A DNA stretch of 64,000 bases from Alkalinema pantanalense (GCF_050753345.1 NZ_JBLZFX010000029.1:1-64000), one strand, 5' to 3'. Counted from the first letter of the stretch, positions 1-8,396 are shown. Notes: a model not told the origin generated them from the sequence alone. Numbers and translations are program-made.

Positions 1-53
1 TTGGCCCTAGTGCAAAGTAGTGGCGACCCTGGCTAGCCCGCGATTTTCTCAAT

Positions 54-165
54 CCAGGGGGGATCGGTCTACCACTACTCTTAAGATACAAGGGGGGATC
101 GGATCTGTGGCATGGATGAATCCATTTGATACCACTGTCCTAAATCTATGGGCTATGGCTATATC
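54..165. repeat. Dispersed intergenic repeat, copy 1 (degraded)
   Basis: The stretch from about 92 to 165 (GGGGGATCGGAT, then TTTGATACCACTGTCCTAAA, then GGGCTATGGCTATATC) matches 41857-41930 closely, with scattered substitutions. A further CCAGGGGGGATCGG block lies at 54-67. The second copy, near 41.8 kb, also has a long GC-rich inverted repeat that is mostly lost here. It is non-coding and lies downstream of trpE. It is probably a family of cyanobacterial palindromic interspersed repeats. The homology between the two copies is seen directly; the family assignment is inference. Confidence 0.6.
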
Positions 166-181
166 CAGCCAGTAATCCACG

Positions 182-291
182 CAACATTATCCCCTACATT
201 ACACAGCGAATCGCCTCCAGCATTGCCTGCGCTTTGCAACATTATCCCCTACATTACACAGCGAATCGCCTCCAGCATTGCCCGCGCTTTA
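182..291. repeat. 55-bp tandem duplication across the trpE 3' end
   Basis: Positions 182-236 and 237-291 are two copies of a 55-bp unit that differ at one base (T at 228, C at 283). The second copy contains the last codons and the stop of trpE. The first copy lies beyond the stop. The period is not a multiple of three and the duplicated part follows the stop codon, so the protein is not changed. Confidence 0.9.
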
Positions 292-1781
292 TTCAGCGTT
301 TCCTCATACTCACTTTCCGGCACCGAGTCCGCCACCAAGCCAGCCCCCGCCTGCACACTCACCCGATGCTGACCATTCTCCAGCGGCTGCACAATCATGG
401 TACGAATCGCGATCGCGCTATTCAGTTGCCCCTCAAAATCGTAGTAACCATACACCCCGGAATACACTCCCCGACGGCAAGGCTCTAAATCGTGAATAAT
501 TTGCATCGCCCGAATCTTGGGCGCACCACTCACCGTTCCCGCTGGGAAACAAGCTTTCAGCAAATCCCAAGCTGTTTTATCAGACCGTAAATCCCCAATC
601 ACATTACTCACAATATGCATTACGTGGGAATAGCGCTCAATGATCATCAACTCGTCCACCTTCACGCTTCCGTTAACGCAAACGCGACCGAGATCATTTC
701 GGCCCAAATCCACCAGCATCACATGTTCCGCAACTTCCTTCGGATCGCTCAGCAAATCCTGCTCTAAGGCCAACTCTTCCTGGGGCGTTTTACCCCGCTT
801 CCGCGTTCCGGCGATCGGACGTACCGTGGCAATTTTACGATCGCCCTCCGGCGCGTTTTCCGCCTTCACCATAATTTCTGGACTGGAACCAATAATCTGC
901 CAATCGCCAAAATTAAAGTACGACATGTAGGGCGATGGATTAACCAGCCGCAACGATCGATACAAATTAAACGGATCACCCGAATAATCCGTAGACAACC
1001 GCTGGGAAATCACCACTTGGAAGATATCCCCAGCCTTAATATGTCCCTTGGCTTTCTCCACCGCCGCGCAGAAATTTTCCTGGGTAAAATTGCTCGTAAT
1101 GGCAATCTCCTGGGCATTACTTCTAGCGTTGTTCGGTTTCCAATCGAAGCGTTTCGCTCGATCGGTCATAGGCGATTCTAACTTCTGAACCAGTTCCTTC
1201 ACCCGATCGCAGGCTTTAGCATAGGCCGTTTGTAAATCGGTATTGGGGTCGCGCAAATCCGCATAGGCGATCGCCCACAGCTTCCGCTTCACCTGATCGA
1301 AAATCAATAAGCTATCGATCTGCATCCACAGACCATCGGGTAAATCCCCCTCCTGGGGCGGATAAATCGTAACCGTCGGTTCAATCCAATTAATTAACTC
1401 ATACCCCCAAAAGCCAAACAGCCCCCCAATGCCCGGTGGCAATTCCGGCAACTTAACCGGCTGGAAGTCCGCCAAACAGGTAGATAATGCCGCAAACGGA
1501 TCCCCCGTAAATTCATGCTGGGAGCCATCACGGTAGGTTTGTGTGGTTCTATCCCCCCGCGCTTCCATAATCCACAGCGGATCGCAGCCCAAAAAGCTGT
1601 AGCGACCGATGGTTTCGCCCCCTTCCACAGATTCCAACAGAAAGTTGTAGGGGCGATCGCTACAGACCCGATACCAAGCAGAAACGGGCGTATCCAAATC
1701 CGCGACCCACTCCTGGTACACGGGAACAAAATTACCTTGCTGAGCCAACTCAGAAAACTGATTAAAGTCAGGAAAAATCAT
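249..1781 (-). CDS. trpE: Anthranilate synthase component I (TrpE)
   Basis: TrpE converts chorismate to anthranilate with ammonia supplied by the TrpG glutaminase, the first step of tryptophan synthesis, in the cytoplasm. The protein has about 510 residues, normal for the family. An LLES motif near residue 48 is part of the tryptophan feedback site. The C-terminal chorismate-binding domain carries DLGRNDLGRV, PAGTVSGAPKIRAM and a final GAGLVADSVPE segment. The reading frame extends to a TTG at 1796, but the ATG at 1781 gives the usual MIFPDFNQF start. No trp partner gene is adjacent, as is common in cyanobacteria, where trp genes are scattered. A Trp-rich mini-ORF with a GC hairpin lies in the leader. 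The trpE/pabB distinction is made from the LLES motif and the overall length. Confidence 0.95.
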   Translation of the reverse strand: MIFPDFNQFSELAQQGNFVPVYQEWVADLDTPVSAWYRVCSDRPYNFLLESVEGGETIGRYSFLGCDPLWIMEARGDRTTQTYRDGSQHEFTGDPFAALSTCLADFQPVKLPELPPGIGGLFGFWGYELINWIEPTVTIYPPQEGDLPDGLWMQIDSLLIFDQVKRKLWAIAYADLRDPNTDLQTAYAKACDRVKELVQKLESPMTDRAKRFDWKPNNARSNAQEIAITSNFTQENFCAAVEKAKGHIKAGDIFQVVISQRLSTDYSGDPFNLYRSLRLVNPSPYMSYFNFGDWQIIGSSPEIMVKAENAPEGDRKIATVRPIAGTRKRGKTPQEELALEQDLLSDPKEVAEHVMLVDLGRNDLGRVCVNGSVKVDELMIIERYSHVMHIVSNVIGDLRSDKTAWDLLKACFPAGTVSGAPKIRAMQIIHDLEPCRRGVYSGVYGYYDFEGQLNSAIAIRTMIVQPLENGQHRVSVQAGAGLVADSVPESEYEETLNKARAMLEAIRCVM

Positions 1782-1846
1782 GGGGTTTCTACTCAAGATC
1801 GATGAGACAGCAGAATGATGGAGATAGCAGATGGCAACTTGCAGCG

Positions 1847-1871
1847 AAAAACTATTGGGCGGCCTCCGCCC
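1847..1871 (-). promoter_or_regulatory. GC-rich hairpin plus T-run in the trpE leader (possible attenuator)
   Basis: On the minus strand GGGCGG-AGG-CCGCCC forms a perfect 6-bp GC stem at 1857-1871. After five bases (AATAG) it is followed by five T's (1851-1847). It lies between the candidate leader peptide and the trpE start. The stem is short and the T-run is offset, so termination is only possible, not certain. Confidence 0.35.
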
Positions 1872-1917
1872 ATCCTTTCCATCCGATCGTCCACAGATTC
1901 TGCATCACCCTAGTCAT
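1852..1917 (-). CDS. Candidate Trp leader peptide upstream of trpE
   Basis: A 21-codon ATG-to-TAG frame on the minus strand begins about 135 bp before trpE. It holds three tryptophan codons (residues 9, 13 and 16: LWTIGWKGWAE). Its last codons lie inside the GGGCGG/CCGCCC hairpin, so a ribosome stalled at Trp-16 would cover the hairpin's first arm. This is the arrangement expected of a transcription attenuator. No strong ribosome binding site is visible before the ATG, and no clear antiterminator arm was found. A chance ORF cannot be ruled out. Confidence 0.35.
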   Translation of the reverse strand: MTRVMQNLWTIGWKGWAEAAQ

Positions 1918-2041
1918 GATTACTGGAAAATTCTACTCTAACGATTGTACGAGTTAACGTCCCAGTTCCCTGAAAAATCTTCCTGGTTAGGCAGATTGAT
2001 CACCCGTCAATTCATCGAATTAGACTTGATTTCGATCGTGC

Positions 2042-2083
2042 AAAAAAAATAGTAGAGACGCCCTAGGTGAGCATCTCTACTAT
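2042..2083 (-). terminator. Rho-independent terminator of psaD
   Basis: On the minus strand ATAGTAGAGA (2083-2074) pairs perfectly with TCTCTACTAT (2058-2049), giving a 10-bp stem. It is followed by a run of eight T's (2049-2042). It lies about 55 bp after the psaD stop. Confidence 0.9.
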
Positions 2084-2136
2084 CGTGCTAGTCTAGCTAG
2101 ACTAATCGAACTAGACTAATCCGATCAAACCAGACA

Positions 2137-2559
2137 TTACGGATCGATCGTCCGCTTGCCGCTGAACTTCAGCGTAGAAGGGTTGGGGTTAGAACCAATA
2201 TTCCGAGGAACGTGGTTCACCATTTCCCGACCAGCATTCACCTTTTCAGGGAACACGCCATCGGCAGGGTGCAGATATTGGATCTCACCGTTGGGATAAA
2301 CCCGGTAGATCTTGTAGTTCGTGATTTTAAACTTCGTCTTAAGTTGGGTGCCAAGCGCTAGGCAGTGCTCCTTACGAGCGAGGTATACCAGGTTCTCGCC
2401 CTCATGCATGGTTGCCGCACCACCTAAAGGCATTTCGAACACTTGGGACTTTTTACTTTCCCAGGTGATGGCATACTTTTCTTCAACCTCAGCCTTGGTC
2501 AGCAGGCCGCCGGTGCTGCCCGGAAAGATGGGCGCTTTTCCAGTAAGCGTTTCTGACAT
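2137..2559 (-). CDS. psaD: Photosystem I reaction center subunit II (PsaD)
   Basis: PsaD is the stromal/cytoplasmic-face subunit of photosystem I. It holds PsaC in place and forms part of the ferredoxin docking site. The 140-residue protein is full length. Recognisable family stretches are APIFPGSTGGLL near the N-terminus, EKYAITWESKK, the basic KTKFKITNYKIYRVYPNGE segment, LHPADGVFPEKVNAGR, and a C-terminus with NIGSNPNPSTLKFSGK. It is a single-gene unit with its own terminator and about 280 bp of upstream spacer that should hold its light-regulated promoter. Confidence 0.98.
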   Translation of the reverse strand: MSETLTGKAPIFPGSTGGLLTKAEVEEKYAITWESKKSQVFEMPLGGAATMHEGENLVYLARKEHCLALGTQLKTKFKITNYKIYRVYPNGEIQYLHPADGVFPEKVNAGREMVNHVPRNIGSNPNPSTLKFSGKRTIDP

Positions 2560-2679
2560 GGTTCTCTCTCTAAGAACATTTTCCGCAATTCTACCTTTCA
2601 GACTTCCCTGGTTTAGCGAGTTCGTTGGGATCTGTAACAGTTGTTAATACCTATTCGATTCCCAGACCAATTCGGGCCC

Positions 2680-2725
2680 ATCCCCAAGCCCCCTAGATAG
2701 ATCGTCACTCTATCTTCTTGGGGAT
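2680..2725. repeat. Two-step inverted repeat upstream of psaD
   Basis: ATCCCCAAG at 2680-2688 pairs with CTTGGGGAT at 2717-2725. Inside it AGATAG (2695-2700) pairs with CTATCT (2710-2715). There is no T-run on either strand. It lies between the psaD start and the end of the next upstream minus-strand gene, so it could be a terminator-like structure for that gene or part of the psaD control region. Confidence 0.5.
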
Positions 2726-2840
2726 CCAACAAACGATCGCACAATCCTATGACCTGATCCTGAGCACATCTGTGAGCGATTGAGGATCTGTGAATGAGTC
2801 CATTAGGCTCGACAATCTACCATCGTCGCTCAAGCTTGGG

Positions 2841-3383
2841 TTAATAGCCCCGAAGTCGTTTCACCAAGGTTTCTAGGCGATGACGCGCTTGCGGCAGTTT
2901 TGCGACCACCATGGGGCTGAGATCCCTAACCATGGGAATGGGTGAGTCCGGTACATATTCATTGCCGTAACCCATCATGCCTACCGTATTACGCATCCGA
3001 TCGGCCAAAAAGAGGGCGATCGCTCGATAGAAGTGAGCAGCAAAGTCTCCATCTTCGTCCAGTTTGCGCTGCAAAGCTTCACGGGGAATGGCAAAGACCA
3101 AACTATCTCGCTCGGCTGTCACCGTTGCCATGGGCGGGCGGGTATCTAGAAAGGAAATTTCTCCCACCACATCCCCACTGGTCAATTGAGAAACTTGGAT
3201 CCCTTGATGGGATTCTATAGAGACTTTGAGAAGACCACTGAGGACAATGTAAAACGCATCGATGGGGTAGCCTTCTTCAATCAGTTTAGTTCCTGCTGGA
3301 AGCTGCTCCTTACGCCCCACATACAGCATCCAATCCATATCGCTATCACTCAATTCTCCCAGCAAGAAGAAGATTTTTCGCAT
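2841..3383 (-). CDS. Cyclic-nucleotide-binding-domain protein without a DNA-binding domain
   Basis: This 180-residue protein has one CRP-type beta-roll domain over about residues 1-125 (PIDAFYIVLSG, SGDVVGEISFL) and then a helical tail. No helix-turn-helix follows, so it is not a classical transcription factor. In cAMP-binding CRP proteins the phosphate cassette carries Arg-Ser about nine residues after the GE pair. Here that position reads Met-Ala (GEISFLDTRPPMATV), so canonical cAMP binding is doubtful. It is probably a stand-alone sensor or protein-interaction module. Three AAGACAACTA repeats lie just upstream. The domain call is firm; the ligand and role are unknown. Confidence 0.75.
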   Translation of the reverse strand: MRKIFFLLGELSDSDMDWMLYVGRKEQLPAGTKLIEEGYPIDAFYIVLSGLLKVSIESHQGIQVSQLTSGDVVGEISFLDTRPPMATVTAERDSLVFAIPREALQRKLDEDGDFAAHFYRAIALFLADRMRNTVGMMGYGNEYVPDSPIPMVRDLSPMVVAKLPQARHRLETLVKRLRGY

Positions 3384-3408
3384 AGGGCTACCTCTGCGGT
3401 GCCAAAAA

Positions 3409-3445
3409 AAGACAACTATAAAGACAACTACGAAAAAGACAACTA
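3409..3445. repeat. Three AAGACAACTA direct repeats
   Basis: The 10-mer AAGACAACTA occurs at 3409-3418, 3421-3430 and 3436-3445, 26-62 bp upstream of the start codon of the minus-strand cNMP-domain gene. The spacing (12 and 15 bp) is not helical. They could be operator half-sites or simple slippage products. Confidence 0.6.
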
Positions 3446-3645
3446 CAACGTGCAGCTACAACACATAGCCATTATGACGTGCAGATCTCTACACGCAGCC
3501 ATAGCCTATGGTAGGTAGGTTTACAAACTGATGCCGTACTTGTCTTAAGTTTATCGAGAGTCATGGAAACGCCCGATATTTCATAGAAAATCTTCTGATT
3601 TGTCAGAGAAAGAGTTAATGGGTGAAGAATTTGGAGGAAATTTAA

Positions 3646-4980
3646 TTATTTTTTGTCAAAAGCATAGATATCGGTACCTCCTTTGAGGGAGAAATGTAAG
3701 GAATGTGCCAAATCTTTGCTAGAAAGGGTCGTAAACAGCAGGAGGCCCACCATCGACAGACCTGCTGCAATGCCAAAGACCCCACGATATCCCACCCAAT
3801 CCGCCAATCCGCCCACCAAAGGCCCTGCCAGAAAAACACCCAGGTCAAACCCTGCAATACAGAGGCTAAAAATCCGCCCCCGTTCTCCGGCCTGTGATCG
3901 ATCGGCCAGCAACGCGATGGTAATAGGCAGCAGCGTCCCACCACCAATGCCTTCCAGCAGTCCTGCCAAAATGAATAAATCATTGCGGGGAGCAAGCCAC
4001 AACAGCAACATGGCGCAGCAGTAGCAGATTAAGCCTAAAGTGATAAACCGCCCCCGGCCATAGCGATCGCTGTTGCGGCCCGCCAAAAATCGCATCAAAA
4101 AACTGGTGGTGGCTGCGGAGGTGTAAAAGGTGCCAGCGGTGACAGCAAGGTTGGTTTCTCGCAGGTACAAAGGCACAAAAATACTGAGAATCCCGAAAGC
4201 TACCCCTACAATCAACAGTGTCAATGTCGGGGTTCGCAGCCGATCGCTCCAAAGAATTTGCCAAAAAGGTTGATTGTGAGAAGCAGAATTGAAGCCAGAT
4301 GAACTTGGGTAGGAGACAACTTGCAACGATTCTGGGCTGAATTGCCTAGGGGTAGAAGCGGGGCTGCTGGAGGGATGAATAACAGGAAGTGGCTGGGATT
4401 GGGCTTCAGGAACGCCCTGAATTGCCAACCCAAAGATCAAACTGATGGCGGCGATCGCACTAGCAGCCAAAAAACATAGGCTATATCCCCAGTGATGCAG
4501 CAACCAATCGCCCAACAACGGCCCCAGAGCCATCCCGATCGGCGTCACCAAAGTCATGTAGCCAATCACCTCACCTCGGCTCTGGGGCGGGGCAATGTCG
4601 GTGACGAGGGTGCTGTAGGCGGTAGTAAAGGCCGCAATACTGAGCCCATGAAATACCCGCACCAGCAAAAGGATTTCCCGAGGCTGGGTCAAGAAATATC
4701 CTAACGGGGCGATCGCAGCGGCCACAATACCAATCAGAAGAACAACCTTCCGGCCTCGACGATCGGCCAATCGTCCCATTTGTGGACGGAAAAGCAATAG
4801 GCCAACAGCAAAGGCAGCCATAACAATACCGATTTCTTGAGCCGTTGCACCGTTATCGCGGATATACAGCGGCAAGACAGGCAGCAGGCTAGCCATGCAC
4901 ATCCAAAATAACAATCCACAGGCAAATAATGCCCCTAGACTACGGCGAATAGAAGACGAAAGCTGCTCGATCGCACCCAT
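3646..4980 (-). CDS. MFS transporter, probable drug/metabolite exporter
   Basis: This 444-residue membrane protein has the twelve-helix major facilitator layout: six helices, a hydrophilic central loop at about residues 195-240 rich in Ser and Pro, then six more. The loop between helices 2 and 3 carries FRPQMGRLADRRGRK, the signature GxLaDrxGRk of the superfamily. A second copy (LAGRNSDRYGRGR) lies in the C-terminal half. The pattern is that of proton-driven efflux carriers of the inner membrane. Substrate cannot be read from the sequence. It is a single gene with an AT-rich spacer of over 900 bp upstream. Confidence 0.85.
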   Translation of the reverse strand: MGAIEQLSSSIRRSLGALFACGLLFWMCMASLLPVLPLYIRDNGATAQEIGIVMAAFAVGLLLFRPQMGRLADRRGRKVVLLIGIVAAAIAPLGYFLTQPREILLLVRVFHGLSIAAFTTAYSTLVTDIAPPQSRGEVIGYMTLVTPIGMALGPLLGDWLLHHWGYSLCFLAASAIAAISLIFGLAIQGVPEAQSQPLPVIHPSSSPASTPRQFSPESLQVVSYPSSSGFNSASHNQPFWQILWSDRLRTPTLTLLIVGVAFGILSIFVPLYLRETNLAVTAGTFYTSAATTSFLMRFLAGRNSDRYGRGRFITLGLICYCCAMLLLWLAPRNDLFILAGLLEGIGGGTLLPITIALLADRSQAGERGRIFSLCIAGFDLGVFLAGPLVGGLADWVGYRGVFGIAAGLSMVGLLLFTTLSSKDLAHSLHFSLKGGTDIYAFDKK

Positions 4981-5136
4981 AGTAAAAACACAAGTTCAGT
5001 GCAGGAGGTTAGACAGAAGCTCTAGGATAGCAACTAAACTTAACCCTTGACCGGCCCGTGCTAGATGAAACCCAGGATGGCAATTGATAGCAATTTATAT
5101 CGGAGAAAAATGTACAGCAGAATTGTACTGGGCACA

Positions 5137-5178
5137 ATTTTAGTTAACCCATTTTAGTTAACCTATTTTAGTTAACCC
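5137..5178. repeat. Three tandem 14-bp repeats containing GTTAAC
   Basis: ATTTTAGTTAACCC is repeated head-to-tail at 5137-5150, 5151-5164 (last base T) and 5165-5178. Each unit has the palindrome GTTAAC. The array is flanked by a pair of similar words, TGTACTGGGCACAAT (from about 5125) and TGTACTGGAGACAAT (from about 5191). It lies 157-198 bp upstream of the MFS start. Confidence 0.8.
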
Positions 5179-5436
5179 ATAGGTTTGACTGTACTGGAGA
5201 CAATCCCGTTTAGTCACCGGAATTGATCTAGGAATGAATGATAAATGAATTAACATCCAGATCAAGCCTAGGGCAAAATTAAATTACAATGAAATCTTAA
5301 ATAGCAATGAAATCGAATTGAGATTGTAGTAAATTACGACTCAATATTGAATTTCGATCGAACACAACCAGATCAACTTAACAATGCTGGAAGAAATATT
5401 TACTCAAGACAACACCACACCGCAAAACAAATTCGT

Positions 5437-5475
5437 AAAAAATTAAGTCCAAGCCATACAACGATGACTTGGACT
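5437..5475 (-). terminator. Terminator-like hairpin downstream of proC
   Basis: On the minus strand AGTCCAAGTCAT pairs with ATGGCTTGGACT (12 bp, one G-T pair, 6-base loop). It is followed after three bases by six T's. It lies about 450 bp beyond the proC stop, with no gene in between. Confidence 0.6.
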
Positions 5476-5834
5476 CAGTTTTGATATTCCAGCCTTATAT
5501 AAAAATGCAGTCTTAAAACTACAACTTGGCCAGAGGTTTTAATCAAGAAAACTAACTTTTTTGCTATCTGATTTCAGAGTAATGGGAAGCCAATCGAGGT
5601 TGTTGAAATCTATACATAACTTTATACAACCTGTTAGCTTCCGTTACAGAGGGGACGCCTATCCTCAGGTTTTATTTTTCGCTCACAATGATTAAATCTA
5701 TCATCGTGAATCTATCCTCATATTTGTCAAAGCAGCATGATTCTAAATGGATTCTAGAATGTATTCTACAATGCAGTTTTAAACTACAGTTTTAGCATCC
5801 ATTGTGCAATTAACTGAATTAACAATGTGTCACT

Positions 5835-5876
5835 AAAACCGTGGGCTTGCAACAGACAAAAACCGTGGGCTTGCAA
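5835..5876. repeat. Pair of 18-bp direct repeats
   Basis: AAAACCGTGGGCTTGCAA occurs at 5835-5852 and again at 5859-5876, identical, 24 bp apart start to start. It lies 49 bp beyond the proC stop. Confidence 0.85.
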
Positions 5877-5924
5877 AAATTAGGATGCTAAAATTGCGAA
5901 CTCAGCAATCTGAACTGAGCAATT

Positions 5925-6752
5925 CTACCGATCTCCTAACTCTTTGGAACGATTTGCGGCTACACAAACCGCTTCAATTAACGCCGATCGCAGTCCTTGT
6001 TTTTCTAATTGGGCAATGCCAGCAATCGTTGTTCCCCCTGGGCTAGTCACGCGATCCTTTAATTCTCCGGGATGCAACCCTGACTCTTGTAACAATTGTG
6101 CCGTTCCCAACACGGTTTGAATGGCTAATTGCAGTGCAATCGATCGAGGCAGTCCTGCGACCACTCCGCCATCGGCCAAAGCTTCAATCACCAACGCAAC
6201 ATAACCTGGCCCAGACCCCGATAAACCGGTTACCGCATCCATCAGCGTCTCCGGGACTTCAATGACACTGCCCACGGTCTCCAAAATTTTCTGGGCTTGT
6301 TCCACATGGTGCGCTTGGGCATGCTGTCCACGGGCGATCGCCGTTATCCCAGCCCCCACTTGCGCAGGGGTATTCGGCATGGCCCGCAGAATGGGTTGAT
6401 TCAGGAAAGCCGTTTCTAACTGTGCAATCGAAGTCCCCGCCAGAATCGACACCAGCACCGCCGTCGAAGTTTGCAGCGTGCTTTGCAGTTCCATTGCTAC
6501 CTGCGGAAAAATTTGGGGCTTAATTGCTAGCAAAATGACATCACTAGCTTGGGCCGCTTGGGTGTTCTCTGAAGTGACTTGAACCCCGTATTGAGACTGC
6601 AAAAAATGACGTCGATCGAAGTTCGGTTCACTGACCAAAACTTCGATCGGCTGATAAATGGACTTCATAATTAAGCGGGATATGAGCGCTTCGCCCATGA
6701 CCCCGCCTCCAATCATGCCTAATTTAACCAAGTTCGTCTCACTGAATAACAA
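5925..6752 (-). CDS. proC: Pyrroline-5-carboxylate reductase (ProC)
   Basis: ProC reduces 1-pyrroline-5-carboxylate to proline with NAD(P)H, the last step of proline synthesis. The protein has the N-terminal Rossmann motif GMIGGGVMGEAL, LLAIKPQ, RAMPNTPAQVGAG and the C-terminal signature DAVTGLSGSGPGYV ... KDRVTSPGGTTIAG. Length (about 270) is typical. No ATG precedes the Rossmann strand. The frame opens at a TTG (6752), and a second TTG at 6731 would start the protein right before KLGMIGG as in relatives, so the exact start is uncertain. It lies 36 bp after sepF on the same strand and is probably cotranscribed with it, a pairing also common elsewhere. Confidence 0.95.
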   Translation of the reverse strand: MLFSETNLVKLGMIGGGVMGEALISRLIMKSIYQPIEVLVSEPNFDRRHFLQSQYGVQVTSENTQAAQASDVILLAIKPQIFPQVAMELQSTLQTSTAVLVSILAGTSIAQLETAFLNQPILRAMPNTPAQVGAGITAIARGQHAQAHHVEQAQKILETVGSVIEVPETLMDAVTGLSGSGPGYVALVIEALADGGVVAGLPRSIALQLAIQTVLGTAQLLQESGLHPGELKDRVTSPGGTTIAGIAQLEKQGLRSALIEAVCVAANRSKELGDR

Positions 6753-6788
6753 CTCTAAGTTACTGCATCAAGAGCAACTTAGCCACTA

Positions 6789-7394
6789 TTACTGTACCAT
6801 GCGAACTTGTTCAGTAGCCCAAGAGGGAGCCGCTGTTGTTGCGGGACGAGCAGGCCGTGCCGGTTGGGGCTGAGGCACTTCATGAATAACCCCGGATTGG
6901 GTGCTGACCTGGACGCAACTGGGGGTAAAGAGGAAAATACTCTCACCAATGCGTTCTTGGTGTCCATCGATCGCGTAGGTACCACCCGCCACAAAATCTA
7001 CAGCTCGTTGCGCTTGGTCAGGGTCCATGATGGTGAGATTAAGAACCACGGACTTGCGCTCACGCAGGGCTTGGATAACCTGAGGCATTTCTTCAAAGGA
7101 ACGAGGCTCCATCACAACAACCTCAGAGATTCCATTTGCAGCACCCGGCATACCAATTACATTACCCATAGGGACTGTTGCGGCAGAAGGAGGAGTAGCA
7201 GATTCAGAACTGGACAAGGAAGAACGATCGCGAAAACGGCGACGAGCGCGAGAATCTTCATCTTGACCAGAAGCGACATTTTCTTCCTGGTAAAGATCTT
7301 GGTACTCTTGCCCATCCATTTCGTCGTACTCGTACTCGTAATCCATGGATTCGTTAAAACCAACAAAGTCACGAAGCTTACCGAAGATACCCAT
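6789..7394 (-). CDS. sepF: Cell division protein SepF
   Basis: SepF binds the C-terminal tail of FtsZ and tethers the Z-ring to the membrane. It is the cyanobacterial Cdv2/SepF protein. It has 201 residues: an N-terminal amphipathic membrane-binding segment (MGIFGKLRDFVGF), an acidic Tyr/Glu/Asp-rich and Ser-rich disordered linker to about residue 95, and then the SepF core (VVVMEPRSFEEMP ... SVVLNLTIMDPDQAQRAVDF ... FLFTPSCVQ). A short disordered Pro/Ala tail follows. It is upstream of proC and downstream of pipXY in the same direction, a gene order shared by many cyanobacteria. Confidence 0.95.
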   Translation of the reverse strand: MGIFGKLRDFVGFNESMDYEYEYDEMDGQEYQDLYQEENVASGQDEDSRARRRFRDRSSLSSSESATPPSAATVPMGNVIGMPGAANGISEVVVMEPRSFEEMPQVIQALRERKSVVLNLTIMDPDQAQRAVDFVAGGTYAIDGHQERIGESIFLFTPSCVQVSTQSGVIHEVPQPQPARPARPATTAAPSWATEQVRMVQ

Positions 7395-8396
7395 TATTCA
7401 CACTCCATTACAACCAGAAACCACAGGGAAAGCACGTTTATCCATTAAACCGATGCAAATCTGTATCAACAGATACATCAACAATTAAAATTTAAGAGGG
7501 AATACCCAAAACATGGAACACACTGCATCTCAAATCAATAGTCAGACCCCAGATATCTTTTATAGATGCACACCTGACCTGATTGAGGAGTAGATTATAT
7601 TGCCGCTGAATACTTCAGAATCGAGTCGTGTAGGACAAAACAACTGAGTATTTACCGTGCGTTAAATTTATACCTTACCTCAGGGGTTTGATCAATCCGT
7701 TATATGCCCATTGACAATTTCTTGAAAACCTGATTTTGCAAGTTGTTCAGAAAAGCTATTAAGCAAATTTAGGCCAATCATTCAACTAGGTCAAACATGT
7801 GCAGCAATTGCTTTACAAATAGCAACAAACCAGCATCCAACCATCTAAGCGAGATGAAATGCAAGCGTACTAGTCAGCCCCCCTTGAAACAAAAAAATGA
7901 ATGATAACGTTCAACTGCATTTTTACCTTCAAGAATATGATTCAATAGCACTTTAACTATTTATTTAGAATGCTACGAATTGTAGTCTTGGAGGAGGAAG
8001 AAGAGAAGGCAAAACTCACAATTGAACCAGCTACTAAGAAGATGTATCCACAGATCCTTAGGTTCTAACCGGAAGAGCGATCGACAAATTAATATAAATT
8101 TTGCCGGGGCAGATCAGCTTACAGAAACCGTGATACTCACTCAATTCATTAAATTCAAGAACCAATGACTTGATTGATGACGGTGGAATACATTGCTGAA
8201 TCGTGAGCTAAACGTGATTTGAACAATCCCAACGTATCGACTCAAATGGGGAACAATGGTGCACTCCAGGAATCGGTTGGGCGTTGTGGACAACAATCTA
8301 GCACAAAAATTTCGAATGATCTACTATATGTGGAACTTTTTCGGATATTTTTTTGAAACGTACACCAGAGGTAGTGTCATCAGCGAAGGTAAGGGT
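7395..8396. other. Gene-free spacer between pipY and sepF
   Basis: About 1 kb with A+T-rich composition and no supported ORF on either strand. No clear terminator, repeat or RNA gene was recognised. It separates pipXY from sepF-proC, so sepF probably has its own promoter here. Confidence 0.6.

Larger units (their letters stand above)
4981..5924. other. AT-rich gene-free spacer between proC and the MFS gene
   Basis: No convincing gene is seen in 944 bp. It holds three 14-bp direct repeats (5137-5178), a terminator-like hairpin facing the minus strand (5437-5475) and a pair of 18-bp direct repeats (5835-5876). Similar TGCAGTNTTAAA-ACTAC words recur near 5505 and 5772. The orphan terminator could end a proC 3' UTR or a small RNA. 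Confidence 0.6.

Noticed and set aside
249..1781. PabB (4-amino-4-deoxychorismate synthase) instead of TrpE
   Set aside because: The N-terminal LLES tryptophan-site motif and overall length favour TrpE.
6807..7448. 213-codon open frame on the plus strand
   Set aside because: Antisense to sepF, with no family similarity.
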